NCBI GenBank assembly: GCA_035691485.1
Contig: DASSIZ010000042.1
Location: 1 to 41,780 of the forward strand
Direction of reading: 5' to 3'
Length of the DNA: 41,780 nucleotides
Source of the DNA: Terriglobales bacterium
GTDB taxonomy: Bacteria; Acidobacteriota; Terriglobia; Terriglobales; Acidobacteriaceae
Shown piece after piece: positions 29,219-35,568 of the stretch. Every line of letters begins with the position of its first letter. Position 1 is the first letter of the stretch. Position numbers and translations under genes: made by a program. The notes beneath the pieces are model-generated. The model was not told the DNA's origin, made no database searches, and worked only from the letters and a program-made list of their open reading frames with translations.

Positions 29219-29923
29219 CTATTCGATTGCCACCGCAATGTCCCGCTGCGAAAAAGCCAGCGCTGCCATGGCTGCGAACACCACCGATTCCGCCACCGCC
29301 CACCCGCATGCCGCCCAAGGCGCGTGCCAGCCGGACCCGCTGATGTTGACCATTGCTTCCGCCAGCGTGTAACTGGGCAATACGTTTGCCCACATGCCGC
29401 CGAGAACCCTCCCAAGGGCGCCCATCGTCGCCAGTGTGATCGCCGCGGCCGCGGTCGCCATCAGCGGATGCAGGAGGGTGGAGTAGAACAGCGCCACCGT
29501 TGCGGCCAGCAGGAACGACGCCAGCAGCAAACCGACAAGCTCCCACAGCACGGCCGGAGATTGGCCGTAGCGCGCAAACGCCAATGTTCCGACAGCGACG
29601 ATGGCGACACTGTAGATCGCGGCATCGGCCATCACGCCCAGCAGCAGCCCGCCCAAATATTGCCAGCGTTCAATGCCCTTCGACAGCACGGCGAGCATGC
29701 GCCGCGTGCGTCGTTCATTGTTGACGCCCGACGCCGCCAGCAAGCCGGTAAATGCCACACCATAAACGCCGACCGAGCGCAGAAAGAAGACCGCATCCTC
29801 CAGCGTCGAGCCGCCCAGGATTATCGCGGCCCCGCCGAACACGAGCACGTACACCAGCAGCGAGATCAGCGGCCAGCGGTTCTCGCGCACGAAGTTCGCG
29901 GCAATTAGAAACACAGGTTTCAC
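29219..29923 (-). CDS. ABC-2-type exporter permease
   Basis: 234 residues, six hydrophobic segments, ABC-2-like permease. The GTG start at 29921-29923 lies in a heptad array (TTTCACG type). A polar loop (GVNNERRTRRMLAVLSKGIERWQ) after the second helix is typical of ABC-2 proteins, where it contacts the ATPase. It is paired with the ATPase gene 29927-30841, from which it is separated by three bases. Substrate unknown. No ribosome site beyond the repeat. Confidence 0.75.
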   Translation of the reverse strand: MKPVFLIAANFVRENRWPLISLLVYVLVFGGAAIILGGSTLEDAVFFLRSVGVYGVAFTGLLAASGVNNERRTRRMLAVLSKGIERWQYLGGLLLGVMADAAIYSVAIVAVGTLAFARYGQSPAVLWELVGLLLASFLLAATVALFYSTLLHPLMATAAAAITLATMGALGRVLGGMWANVLPSYTLAEAMVNISGSGWHAPWAACGWAVAESVVFAAMAALAFSQRDIAVAIE

Positions 29924-29945
29924 GTTTCAGCTTTCACGTTTCACG
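29918..29945. repeat. Heptad array at the ABC ATPase / permease junction
   Basis: Four 7-bp units, TTTCACG three times and TTTCAGC once. It contains both the ATPase stop codon and the permease start codon. Confidence 0.85.
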
Positions 29946-30841
29946 TCGTCTGACTTCGACGTGAGCTCGACGAATATCTGCTCCAAAGATTGTTTCACTG
30001 GATTCAGTCTGATAATTTCCCCGCCCAGCGACCACACGCGCTCAATCGACTCCCGCTGCGCGGCATGAGGGACGGTGAAGCGCACCACGCCATTTTCGCT
30101 GATCGACTGCGGGAACGAAGCTGCGGGGATCCCGCGCGCGACCACCTCGCATTGCTCGCTTGATTCCAGCAGCTCGGCGGTGCGTCCGATTCTGGCCAGG
30201 CGGCCGCGATGGAGAATGCCGACTCGGTCGCAAATCAGCTCGATCTCCGACAACAGGTGCGAGCTCAGAAAGATGGTTTTGCCTGCGCCGCGCGCGCGCA
30301 GCAGCAGCTCGCGGACCGCGACACGGCCGAGAGGATCCAACGCCGAGGTCGGCTCGTCCAGGATGAGCAATTCGGGATCGTTAACCAGGGCTTGCGCGAG
30401 TCCTACCCTCTGCAGCATCCCGCGCGAGAACTTCCCGATATTGCGGTCGGCGACATCGGTCAACTCCAGCGTGTCCACGACGTCGCGCACGGCGCGCGCC
30501 AGGCGGGGATCGCGGAGACCGTTGAGAGCGCCGTAGAAGCGAACCAGGCGGGCAGCCGGCCGGTGATAGAGCGCGACGTTTTCCGCCAGGAATCCGACAC
30601 GTCGACGCGTGGGAGCGTCTCCGAACGGCCGGTCCAGCATCATGCCCGCCCCACGCGACGCGCGCATGAAGCCCATGGCCAGGTGAATGGCGGTGGTTTT
30701 TCCCGCGCCGTTCGGCCCCAGGAAGCCGAAGATCTCGCCACGCTCGATGGCAAGCGAGAAATCATCCAGCGCTACCACGGCCGAGCGCATGAATCCGCCG
30801 TACTGCTTGGTCACGTGCTTGTATTGAAGGACGGAAGTCAC
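29927..30841 (-). CDS. ABC transporter ATP-binding protein
   Basis: 304 residues from GTG 30841, which has GGAAAG five bases upstream; an earlier in-frame start would run into the terminator. Walker A GPNGAGKT at 42-49, signature FSRGMLQ at 138-144, Walker B LLILDEP at 158-164, and the switch His in LSSHLL. The C-terminal about 80-residue extension is like that of ABC-2 multidrug or lipid exporters (CcmA/NatA-like class). Works with the following permease. It starts 17 bases past the U-run of the atpE terminator, so expression may depend on read-through. Confidence 0.88.
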   Translation of the reverse strand: MTSVLQYKHVTKQYGGFMRSAVVALDDFSLAIERGEIFGFLGPNGAGKTTAIHLAMGFMRASRGAGMMLDRPFGDAPTRRRVGFLAENVALYHRPAARLVRFYGALNGLRDPRLARAVRDVVDTLELTDVADRNIGKFSRGMLQRVGLAQALVNDPELLILDEPTSALDPLGRVAVRELLLRARGAGKTIFLSSHLLSEIELICDRVGILHRGRLARIGRTAELLESSEQCEVVARGIPAASFPQSISENGVVRFTVPHAAQRESIERVWSLGGEIIRLNPVKQSLEQIFVELTSKSDDVKRES

Positions 30842-30857
30842 TTTGGCTTTCCGCGGC

Positions 30858-30899
30858 AAAAAAATTCCCTGCCCAAGCCACAACCCGGCTTGGACAGGG
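30858..30899 (-). terminator. Strong intrinsic terminator after atpE
   Basis: On the minus strand CCCTGTCCAAGCC (30899-30887) pairs with GGCTTGGGCAGGG (30879-30867) with one G-U pair, then AATTTTTTT. It lies 30 bases past the atpE stop and just before the ABC ATPase start. Confidence 0.9.
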
Positions 30900-30928
30900 C
30901 ACGGTCGGGTGAATCCATCAGCCGGGGA

Positions 30929-31270
30929 TCAATGAGGAATCAACCATGCCGGCACGGAGACCTTGGCGAAGATGATCACCAGCGTGTAAAGCGCCAGCGA
31001 CTCGATCAGCGCCAGGCCCAGAATGAGTGCAAGCTGGATGCCGGGGCGCGCGCCGGGATTGCGGGCCAGCGCTTCGGCGGCCGCTGCGGTTGCCCGGCCC
31101 TGTCCCAAGCCGCACACCGCAGAAGCGATCGCCATCGAGAAGCCGGAGGTGATTGCGACCCACATGGCGGTGCGTCCTGCTTCAGGGCTCACCGCACCCT
31201 GGGCAAAGGCAGGCACGGCGAAGCACATCACCGCCAGCATCAGGAATACGTAGCTTATTGTCTTGCGCAT
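30929..31270 (-). CDS. atpE: F0F1 ATP synthase subunit c
   Basis: 113 residues, longer than the usual about 75-90 because of an N-terminal cleavable-looking leader (ISYVFLMLAVMCFAVPAFAQ). The ring hairpin follows: helix 1 with GLGQGRA (Gln57), polar loop ARNPGARP, helix 2 with GLALIESLALY (Glu90, Ser91, Tyr95). Glu90 is the ion carrier. GGAGA sits ten bases before the ATG. Gln57, Ser91 and Tyr95 match part of the Na+-binding set of Ilyobacter-type rings, though Thr67 of that set is Leu here. The ion cannot be settled from sequence. Confidence 0.93.
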   Translation of the reverse strand: MRKTISYVFLMLAVMCFAVPAFAQGAVSPEAGRTAMWVAITSGFSMAIASAVCGLGQGRATAAAAEALARNPGARPGIQLALILGLALIESLALYTLVIIFAKVSVPAWLIPH

Positions 31271-31308
31271 TGCTTTTGTTTCTCCTTGGTATGAATCGGA
31301 AGCCTCGC

Positions 31309-31327
31309 CGAGCCAAAACCCGGCTCG
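31309..31327. other. Hairpin upstream of atpE
   Basis: CGAGCC (31309-31314) and GGCTCG (31322-31327), 7-nt loop, in the unusually long 190-nt atpB-atpE gap. No U-run, so probably an mRNA stabilising or processing structure rather than a terminator. Confidence 0.4.
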
Positions 31328-31400
31328 CCGGGGACCCGCTGTGCCGCCAGGAGGTGGTTGACCTCATCCTCTTGCAGAGGCCCTCACGCTGGAAGCAATT

Positions 31401-31461
31401 GTAAGTTGCCAGTTGCAAGTTTTGAGCGAATCACTCACAGCTCACAACTCAGAACTCAAAT
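31401..31461. repeat. Heptad arrays downstream of atpB
   Basis: 31401-31421 holds three units (GTAAGTT, GCCAGTT, GCAAGTT). 31434-31461 holds four (CTCACAG, CTCACAA, CTCAGAA, CTCAAAT). The second touches the atpB stop codon. Confidence 0.8.
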
Positions 31462-32198
31462 CAATGTTCGGTCGCGACCGCACCACTCAAATACACGGTG
31501 ACCAGGAGCACGAAGATATACGACTGCAGGAACGAGACGCCGATGTGCAGACCCATGAACAGCACCGGGATGCCGATGGGCACCAGCGAGAAGAACACCA
31601 GCGTCACCATGTCGCCGGCAAACATGTTGGCGTACAAACGAATGGTGAGCGACAGCATGCGTGCCAGGTGACTGATGATTTCAATCGGAATCATCAGTGG
31701 CGCCAGCGCCGGCATCGGTCCGGCGAAGTGCTTCGCATAATGCAGCGCGCCCTGACGCTTGACACCCTGAATATGGTAGTAGACGAACGCCACGATGGCG
31801 CACCCCAGCGGCACCGTCGGACTGGCGCCGGTCGGCGCTTCAAAAGCAGGGATCAACCCAATCAAATTGCAGCATAGGATGAACAGCCCGAGCGCCAGCA
31901 GAAATGGCGTGTAGCCCTCGCTGTGGTGGCCGATGATTTCGCGGCTCTGCTGCGTGATGAATCCGTGCAGACCTTCAAAAATGTGCTGGATGCCGCCGGG
32001 CCGCTCCACCGACAGGCTCGCGCGCACCAGCAGGAACACCAAAATGAGAAATCCGACCACCAGGATTTCCATGGCGACGGCGTTCGAGATCGGCGCCTGC
32101 GGATACTCCGGCGGCAGATGAACGGCGCGCAGAAGTGCGTCGACGGGCCCGGCAAAAATCCGGTTCAGCAGCGCTGTAAATGGCAGTTGCTCAGGCAT
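31461..32198 (-). CDS. atpB: F0F1 ATP synthase subunit a
   Basis: 245 residues, membrane stator subunit that forms the proton half-channels against the c-ring. The essential Arg is Arg187 in SLTIRLYANMFAGD. The preceding PIEIISHLARM and the C-terminal SFLQSYIFVLLVTVYLS segments are characteristic. Part of the run atpZ-like, nuclease-like, atpI, atpB, atpE on the minus strand; genes for b, delta and the F1 head are not in the window. Confidence 0.95.
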   Translation of the reverse strand: MPEQLPFTALLNRIFAGPVDALLRAVHLPPEYPQAPISNAVAMEILVVGFLILVFLLVRASLSVERPGGIQHIFEGLHGFITQQSREIIGHHSEGYTPFLLALGLFILCCNLIGLIPAFEAPTGASPTVPLGCAIVAFVYYHIQGVKRQGALHYAKHFAGPMPALAPLMIPIEIISHLARMLSLTIRLYANMFAGDMVTLVFFSLVPIGIPVLFMGLHIGVSFLQSYIFVLLVTVYLSGAVATEH

Positions 32199-32203
32199 GG
32201 AAA

Positions 32204-32252
32204 AGCAGTTGCTGGTTTCTAGTTGCTGGCTTCCAATAACCGGCTACAACCC
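32204..32252. repeat. Heptad array between atpI and atpB
   Basis: Seven 7-bp units drifting from AGCAGTT and GCTGGTT to ACCGGCT and ACAACCC. The array covers the atpI stop codon. Confidence 0.75.
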
Positions 32253-32708
32253 ACGGCGGAACGAAACTATGACTTCGTAAACTGCTTCGCACAGAATCGC
32301 CGCCACGGTCAGAAACAGGCCGCCCAGGAGGCCGTAAAGACTGTCTCTGGAAACTAGGAATATAGCATACGCACCGAGCGCGATTAAAGCGTAACGCAGC
32401 AGGAAGCGGGTCACGATTCCGCGGCTCGATTGCGGCAGCCCGGTGCTGGTCACGCGGTCGGCGAGCGCGCTCACCGCCTGCTTCAGCCAGTAGAAATTCA
32501 TCCACGCGATCGCGCATCCCAGCGCCAGCCCGACGGCAACCTTCCAGCCTAAGGCAGTCCACGCCACGATGGTCGCGACCAGCCCGATGGCCGCCATGAA
32601 GCCGCGGATACGGTCCATCGCGCCGGAATAGAACCTTTCCGCAGCCGGATCCGCTGGAGAGGCTACAGGCCCTGGCACCGGTTCGACGGGTTCGTGAGTA
32701 TTGGGCAA
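32244..32708 (-). CDS. atpI: ATP synthase subunit I-like protein
   Basis: 154 residues with four hydrophobic helices; AtpI-like assembly factor usually found just before atpB. After a Pro-rich N-terminus (about 1-24) come IGLVATIVAWTALGWKVAVG and LALGCAIAWMNFYWLKQAV, matching the subunit I family layout. The start is TTG 32708 by default; no ATG occurs before residue 31, and the region upstream is a heptad array without a ribosome site. Thought to help c-ring assembly or Mg2+ uptake in other bacteria. Confidence 0.7.
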   Translation of the reverse strand: MPNTHEPVEPVPGPVASPADPAAERFYSGAMDRIRGFMAAIGLVATIVAWTALGWKVAVGLALGCAIAWMNFYWLKQAVSALADRVTSTGLPQSSRGIVTRFLLRYALIALGAYAIFLVSRDSLYGLLGGLFLTVAAILCEAVYEVIVSFRRGL

Positions 32709-32712
32709 TTAG

Positions 32713-32815
32713 TAATTTGTAATTGGTAATTGGTAATTTGAAAAGCAGCCGGGCGTTGCAAGGGTTGGTGGTCGTTCCTTCAAATTGCATATTACAAATT
32801 TCAAATTACAAATTC
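32713..32815. repeat. Opposed heptad arrays between the nuclease-like gene and atpI
   Basis: 32713-32740 has four units of TAATTTG/TAATTGG. 32781-32815 has five units of the reverse-complement type (CAAATTG, CAAATTA, CAAATTC). A 40-bp non-repetitive spacer lies between, so the whole can fold as one long hairpin. The same unit flanks the four-helix-bundle gene at 17721-18157. The right array includes the stop codon of the nuclease-like gene. Confidence 0.88.
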
Positions 32816-33660
32816 CCGAGAATTCCATACTTCTCCTCCAGGAAGTCCCGCAGCTGTTGGGGCAGCACCGCCGCCAGCTCCTGCCAGGTCAGAATTTTGC
32901 ACCTTACCCGCAGGTCCGCCGGGCGGACGCACCGCATGATTTCATACCACGCCTGCAGCAGGTCGGGACGGCGCTGGTCGCATAGCACGCAAAACGCGCA
33001 ATCGTGTGCCACGGCCGCGAGCACGTTGCGGATAAGCTGGTACGAAAGATACCGGTCTTTCACCTTCGGCAACGCCTTGCGGTCGAACACGCCGGCAAAA
33101 TCCCGGTAATTCTCGACAATCTCCCGTTCCCGCGTCTGGAAATCCGCTTCCGTCAGTTTGGCCTCGAGCAGCAGCGACCCAAGCCGCATGTCCACCTCGG
33201 TGCGATCGAACTTCCCTTCCTGGAGCGGCACGCGCGCCTTGAAACCGAATTCCGGCACGGCGCCGCTTTCCAAGCCGAGCAGCGTGATGACGCGCCCGTC
33301 GTCGAAGACGCCGGGATAGCAGAACACGTTCATCAATAACGCGTCGGAGCTGTTCGAGGAATCCAGCTCGCACCAGAAGCCGCGGTCATTGCGCGGCAGC
33401 GCGGTGCGGGCGCTGGTGTGCGCCTTCCGCAGACGTCGCGCCCAGAGCGGGTTTGCCAGAATGGCGCGATAGGCCCGCGGCAGAAAGTTCCCGTGGCACT
33501 GGCCGTCGGGCTCGTAGCAGATGACCGGCTGCGAACCGTAGCTCGCCTGGTGCTTCAACTGGTGCGTCTTGGCATAAGCTTCATTGCGAACGCTAAGCTC
33601 GTAGCGCAGTGCGGCAGCGTAGCGGGCGACGGCCGGAGTTGCTTTGGCGACGGCGGACAT
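32806..33660 (-). CDS. PD-(D/E)XK nuclease-like protein in the atp operon
   Basis: 284 residues from ATG 33660. RTEVDMRLGSLLLEAKLTE places D157, E166 and K168 as a PD-(D/E)XK catalytic set. An upstream Glu/Asn-rich segment (ELDSSNSSDALLMNVFCYPG, from Glu98) resembles the PGN_0703-type putative restriction endonucleases. A Cys-containing segment (HDCAFCVLCDQRRPDLLQAW) follows. It has no part in ATP synthesis and is probably an insertion between the atpZ-like gene (22 bases upstream) and atpI; a heptad-array pair lies on its downstream side. No methylase neighbour. Confidence 0.7.
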   Translation of the reverse strand: MSAVAKATPAVARYAAALRYELSVRNEAYAKTHQLKHQASYGSQPVICYEPDGQCHGNFLPRAYRAILANPLWARRLRKAHTSARTALPRNDRGFWCELDSSNSSDALLMNVFCYPGVFDDGRVITLLGLESGAVPEFGFKARVPLQEGKFDRTEVDMRLGSLLLEAKLTEADFQTREREIVENYRDFAGVFDRKALPKVKDRYLSYQLIRNVLAAVAHDCAFCVLCDQRRPDLLQAWYEIMRCVRPADLRVRCKILTWQELAAVLPQQLRDFLEEKYGILGNL

Positions 33661-33682
33661 TGGTGTCGTGCCTAGGTGATCT

Positions 33683-33934
33683 TCACTGCTTCGATTCCGA
33701 GGAGAGGACGGTGCGCACCAGTTCGACAAACCCGGCGGCGATGCCGGCCAAAAGTCCTGCCAGGTAAATCCAGTTCTTGTGCAGCCAGTGGTCAAGCGCC
33801 AGCCCGATCAGCCATCCCACGACAGTACAGGCCGGAAGCACGAACGCAAGCTGGCTGTAGCGCGCGACGGTGACAAGGAAGTTCTTTTTCCCTGCGCCAT
33901 CGTCGTTGGTGGTTGGTCGTTGGTTGTCGGCCAT
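33683..33934 (-). CDS. AtpZ/AtpI-family small membrane protein
   Basis: 83 residues from ATG 33934 with two membrane helices (YSQLAFVLPACTVVGWLIGL and IYLAGLLAGIAAGFVELVRT). The helix-turn-helix pair with G-rich faces and the DHWLHKNW link is typical of AtpZ-like F0 accessory proteins (AtpQ/AtpZ/DUF), often first in atp operons. The N-terminal about 10 residues (NQRPTTND) are encoded by a heptad array, so the original start may have been further in. 70 bases downstream of nuoN of cluster 2. Confidence 0.7.
   Translation of the reverse strand: MADNQRPTTNDDGAGKKNFLVTVARYSQLAFVLPACTVVGWLIGLALDHWLHKNWIYLAGLLAGIAAGFVELVRTVLSSESKQ
33904..33931. repeat. Heptad array inside the atpZ-like start
   Basis: Four 7-bp units (CGTTGGT, GGTTGGT, CGTTGGT, TGTCGGC) directly adjoining the start codon and translated as part of the N-terminus. 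Confidence 0.75.
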
Positions 33935-34004
33935 GTCGGACCAAGGTGTGATCTGAAGACCCGGCACCGAGGTTCGTTTCTCTGTGTCCTCGGTGGCTAA
34001 GCGT

Positions 34005-35558
34005 TCAGCGCAGCAGGCCGAGGAGCGATGTCCCTGTCTGTTGCATGCCCAGCGACCAGCCGGCAGCGCGGATGAAGAACTCAGGAAAAATTCCGATACC
34101 AACGGTGCCAATCGCGGTCACCGCCAGCGCGATCTGCATGCCGGGGCTGATCACGACGGGGTCGGGTTCGGTCGCCTGGCGCATGAACATCGCGTTGGCA
34201 ATGCGCATGTAGTAGTAGAGGCCGAGCACGGCGTAGAGCACGGCAACGCTGGCCAGCAGGTAGTGTCCGGTCTGAATCAGGCTGAGGAAGATGAAGTACT
34301 TGCCATAGAAGCCCGCCAGGGGCGGAATTCCAGCAAGCGACAGCAGGAACAGCAGCATCAGCACGGCCTCGGTGGGCGCCTTGAAGAAAAGACCGGCGAT
34401 ATCGTCAATCTCGTCGCCGATAATGTCGCGCCGCCGCAGCGAAGTGACAACCGCGAACGCGCCGAGGTTCATGAACGTGTACACCAGCAGGTAGACAAGG
34501 ATGCCCTGGATGCCGGTCTTGTTGGTGATGTTATCGCTGGCGATAAGGCCGAGCAGCATGTATCCGACGTGCGAGATCGAAGAATAGGCCAGCAGGCGCT
34601 TGAGGTTCGACTGCGTCAGTGCCGCCAGGTTTCCGCCGGTCATGGTGGCAATCGACACAAACACCAGCAGCGGCAGGTACACGGGCCGCAGCGGATACAG
34701 TCCCCAGAGGAAAATCCGGAGCAGCATCGCCCAGCCCGCGGCCTTGACCGCGACCGACATGTAACCGGTAACGCTGGTAGGAGCGCCTTCATAGGCGTCG
34801 GGCGCCCACTGGTGGAAGGGCACGGCGGCGACCTTGAACAGCAGGCCGGTCGCGGTGGTCAGCATGGCGACAATCGCGATCGGATCCTTGGGATTGATGC
34901 GGTAGTTGTGCTGCAATGCCTGCGCGATCACGTACAGGTTGGTGCTGCCCGAGAGCCCGTAGAGCAGCGAAAGGCCATAGGCGAAGATGCCGCTGGAGAA
35001 AGCGCCCAGCAGAAGGTACTTCAGGGCGGCTTCATTGGACCGCTTGTCACGCCGGAGGAAGCCGACCAACACGTAGGTGGAAATCGCCATCAGTTCCAGG
35101 CCGATGAACAGCAGCACGATGTCGTAGCCGCTGGCCATGCACATCATGCCGACAACAGAGAACAGGATGAGGGCATAGAACTCGCCGTGGTGCTCGCGCT
35201 CGATTTCCAGGTAGTGCACCGACATCAGGATGGCGACAGCGGCGCCCAGCAGGAACAAGTAGAAGAAGTAAATGGCGAACCCGTCCATGAGCACGGACCC
35301 GACCACCTGCCCGCCGGAGTTCGTCAGGTAAGCGAAGCTGCCGACCAACGGGCGTCCGTCGGCAAAGTGTCCGAGGTGAACGCGCACTACCGCCGCCGTC
35401 GAGAAGGCGAGGCCGATCAGCGCCGTGGCCGCGTTCCAGCGCTTCCATTCGGCGGGCAGCATCAGGTCGATGATCAGCACGCCGAGGCCGAACAGCGAAA
35501 GCAGGATCATGGGAAGCGACAGCGCGTAATCGGTGCCGGTAAAGAAAGACGTAGGCAA
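34005..35558 (-). CDS. nuoN: NADH-quinone oxidoreductase subunit N, cluster 2
   Basis: 517 residues from TTG 35558, which has AGGGGAG six bases upstream; a start at 35588 would overlap nuoM and give an Arg-rich leader. Glu of LLFIGLELMAISTYVLVGF, Lys of GLLFKVAAVPFHQWAPDAYEG and Lys of AGFYGKYFIF are the channel residues. It has about 14 helices and is 41 residues longer than NuoN of cluster 1, so the two are distinct isozymes. Followed by the atpZ-like gene. Confidence 0.94.
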   Translation of the reverse strand: MPTSFFTGTDYALSLPMILLSLFGLGVLIIDLMLPAEWKRWNAATALIGLAFSTAAVVRVHLGHFADGRPLVGSFAYLTNSGGQVVGSVLMDGFAIYFFYLFLLGAAVAILMSVHYLEIEREHHGEFYALILFSVVGMMCMASGYDIVLLFIGLELMAISTYVLVGFLRRDKRSNEAALKYLLLGAFSSGIFAYGLSLLYGLSGSTNLYVIAQALQHNYRINPKDPIAIVAMLTTATGLLFKVAAVPFHQWAPDAYEGAPTSVTGYMSVAVKAAGWAMLLRIFLWGLYPLRPVYLPLLVFVSIATMTGGNLAALTQSNLKRLLAYSSISHVGYMLLGLIASDNITNKTGIQGILVYLLVYTFMNLGAFAVVTSLRRRDIIGDEIDDIAGLFFKAPTEAVLMLLFLLSLAGIPPLAGFYGKYFIFLSLIQTGHYLLASVAVLYAVLGLYYYMRIANAMFMRQATEPDPVVISPGMQIALAVTAIGTVGIGIFPEFFIRAAGWSLGMQQTGTSLLGLLR

Positions 35559-35568
35559 GTTCGCTCCC

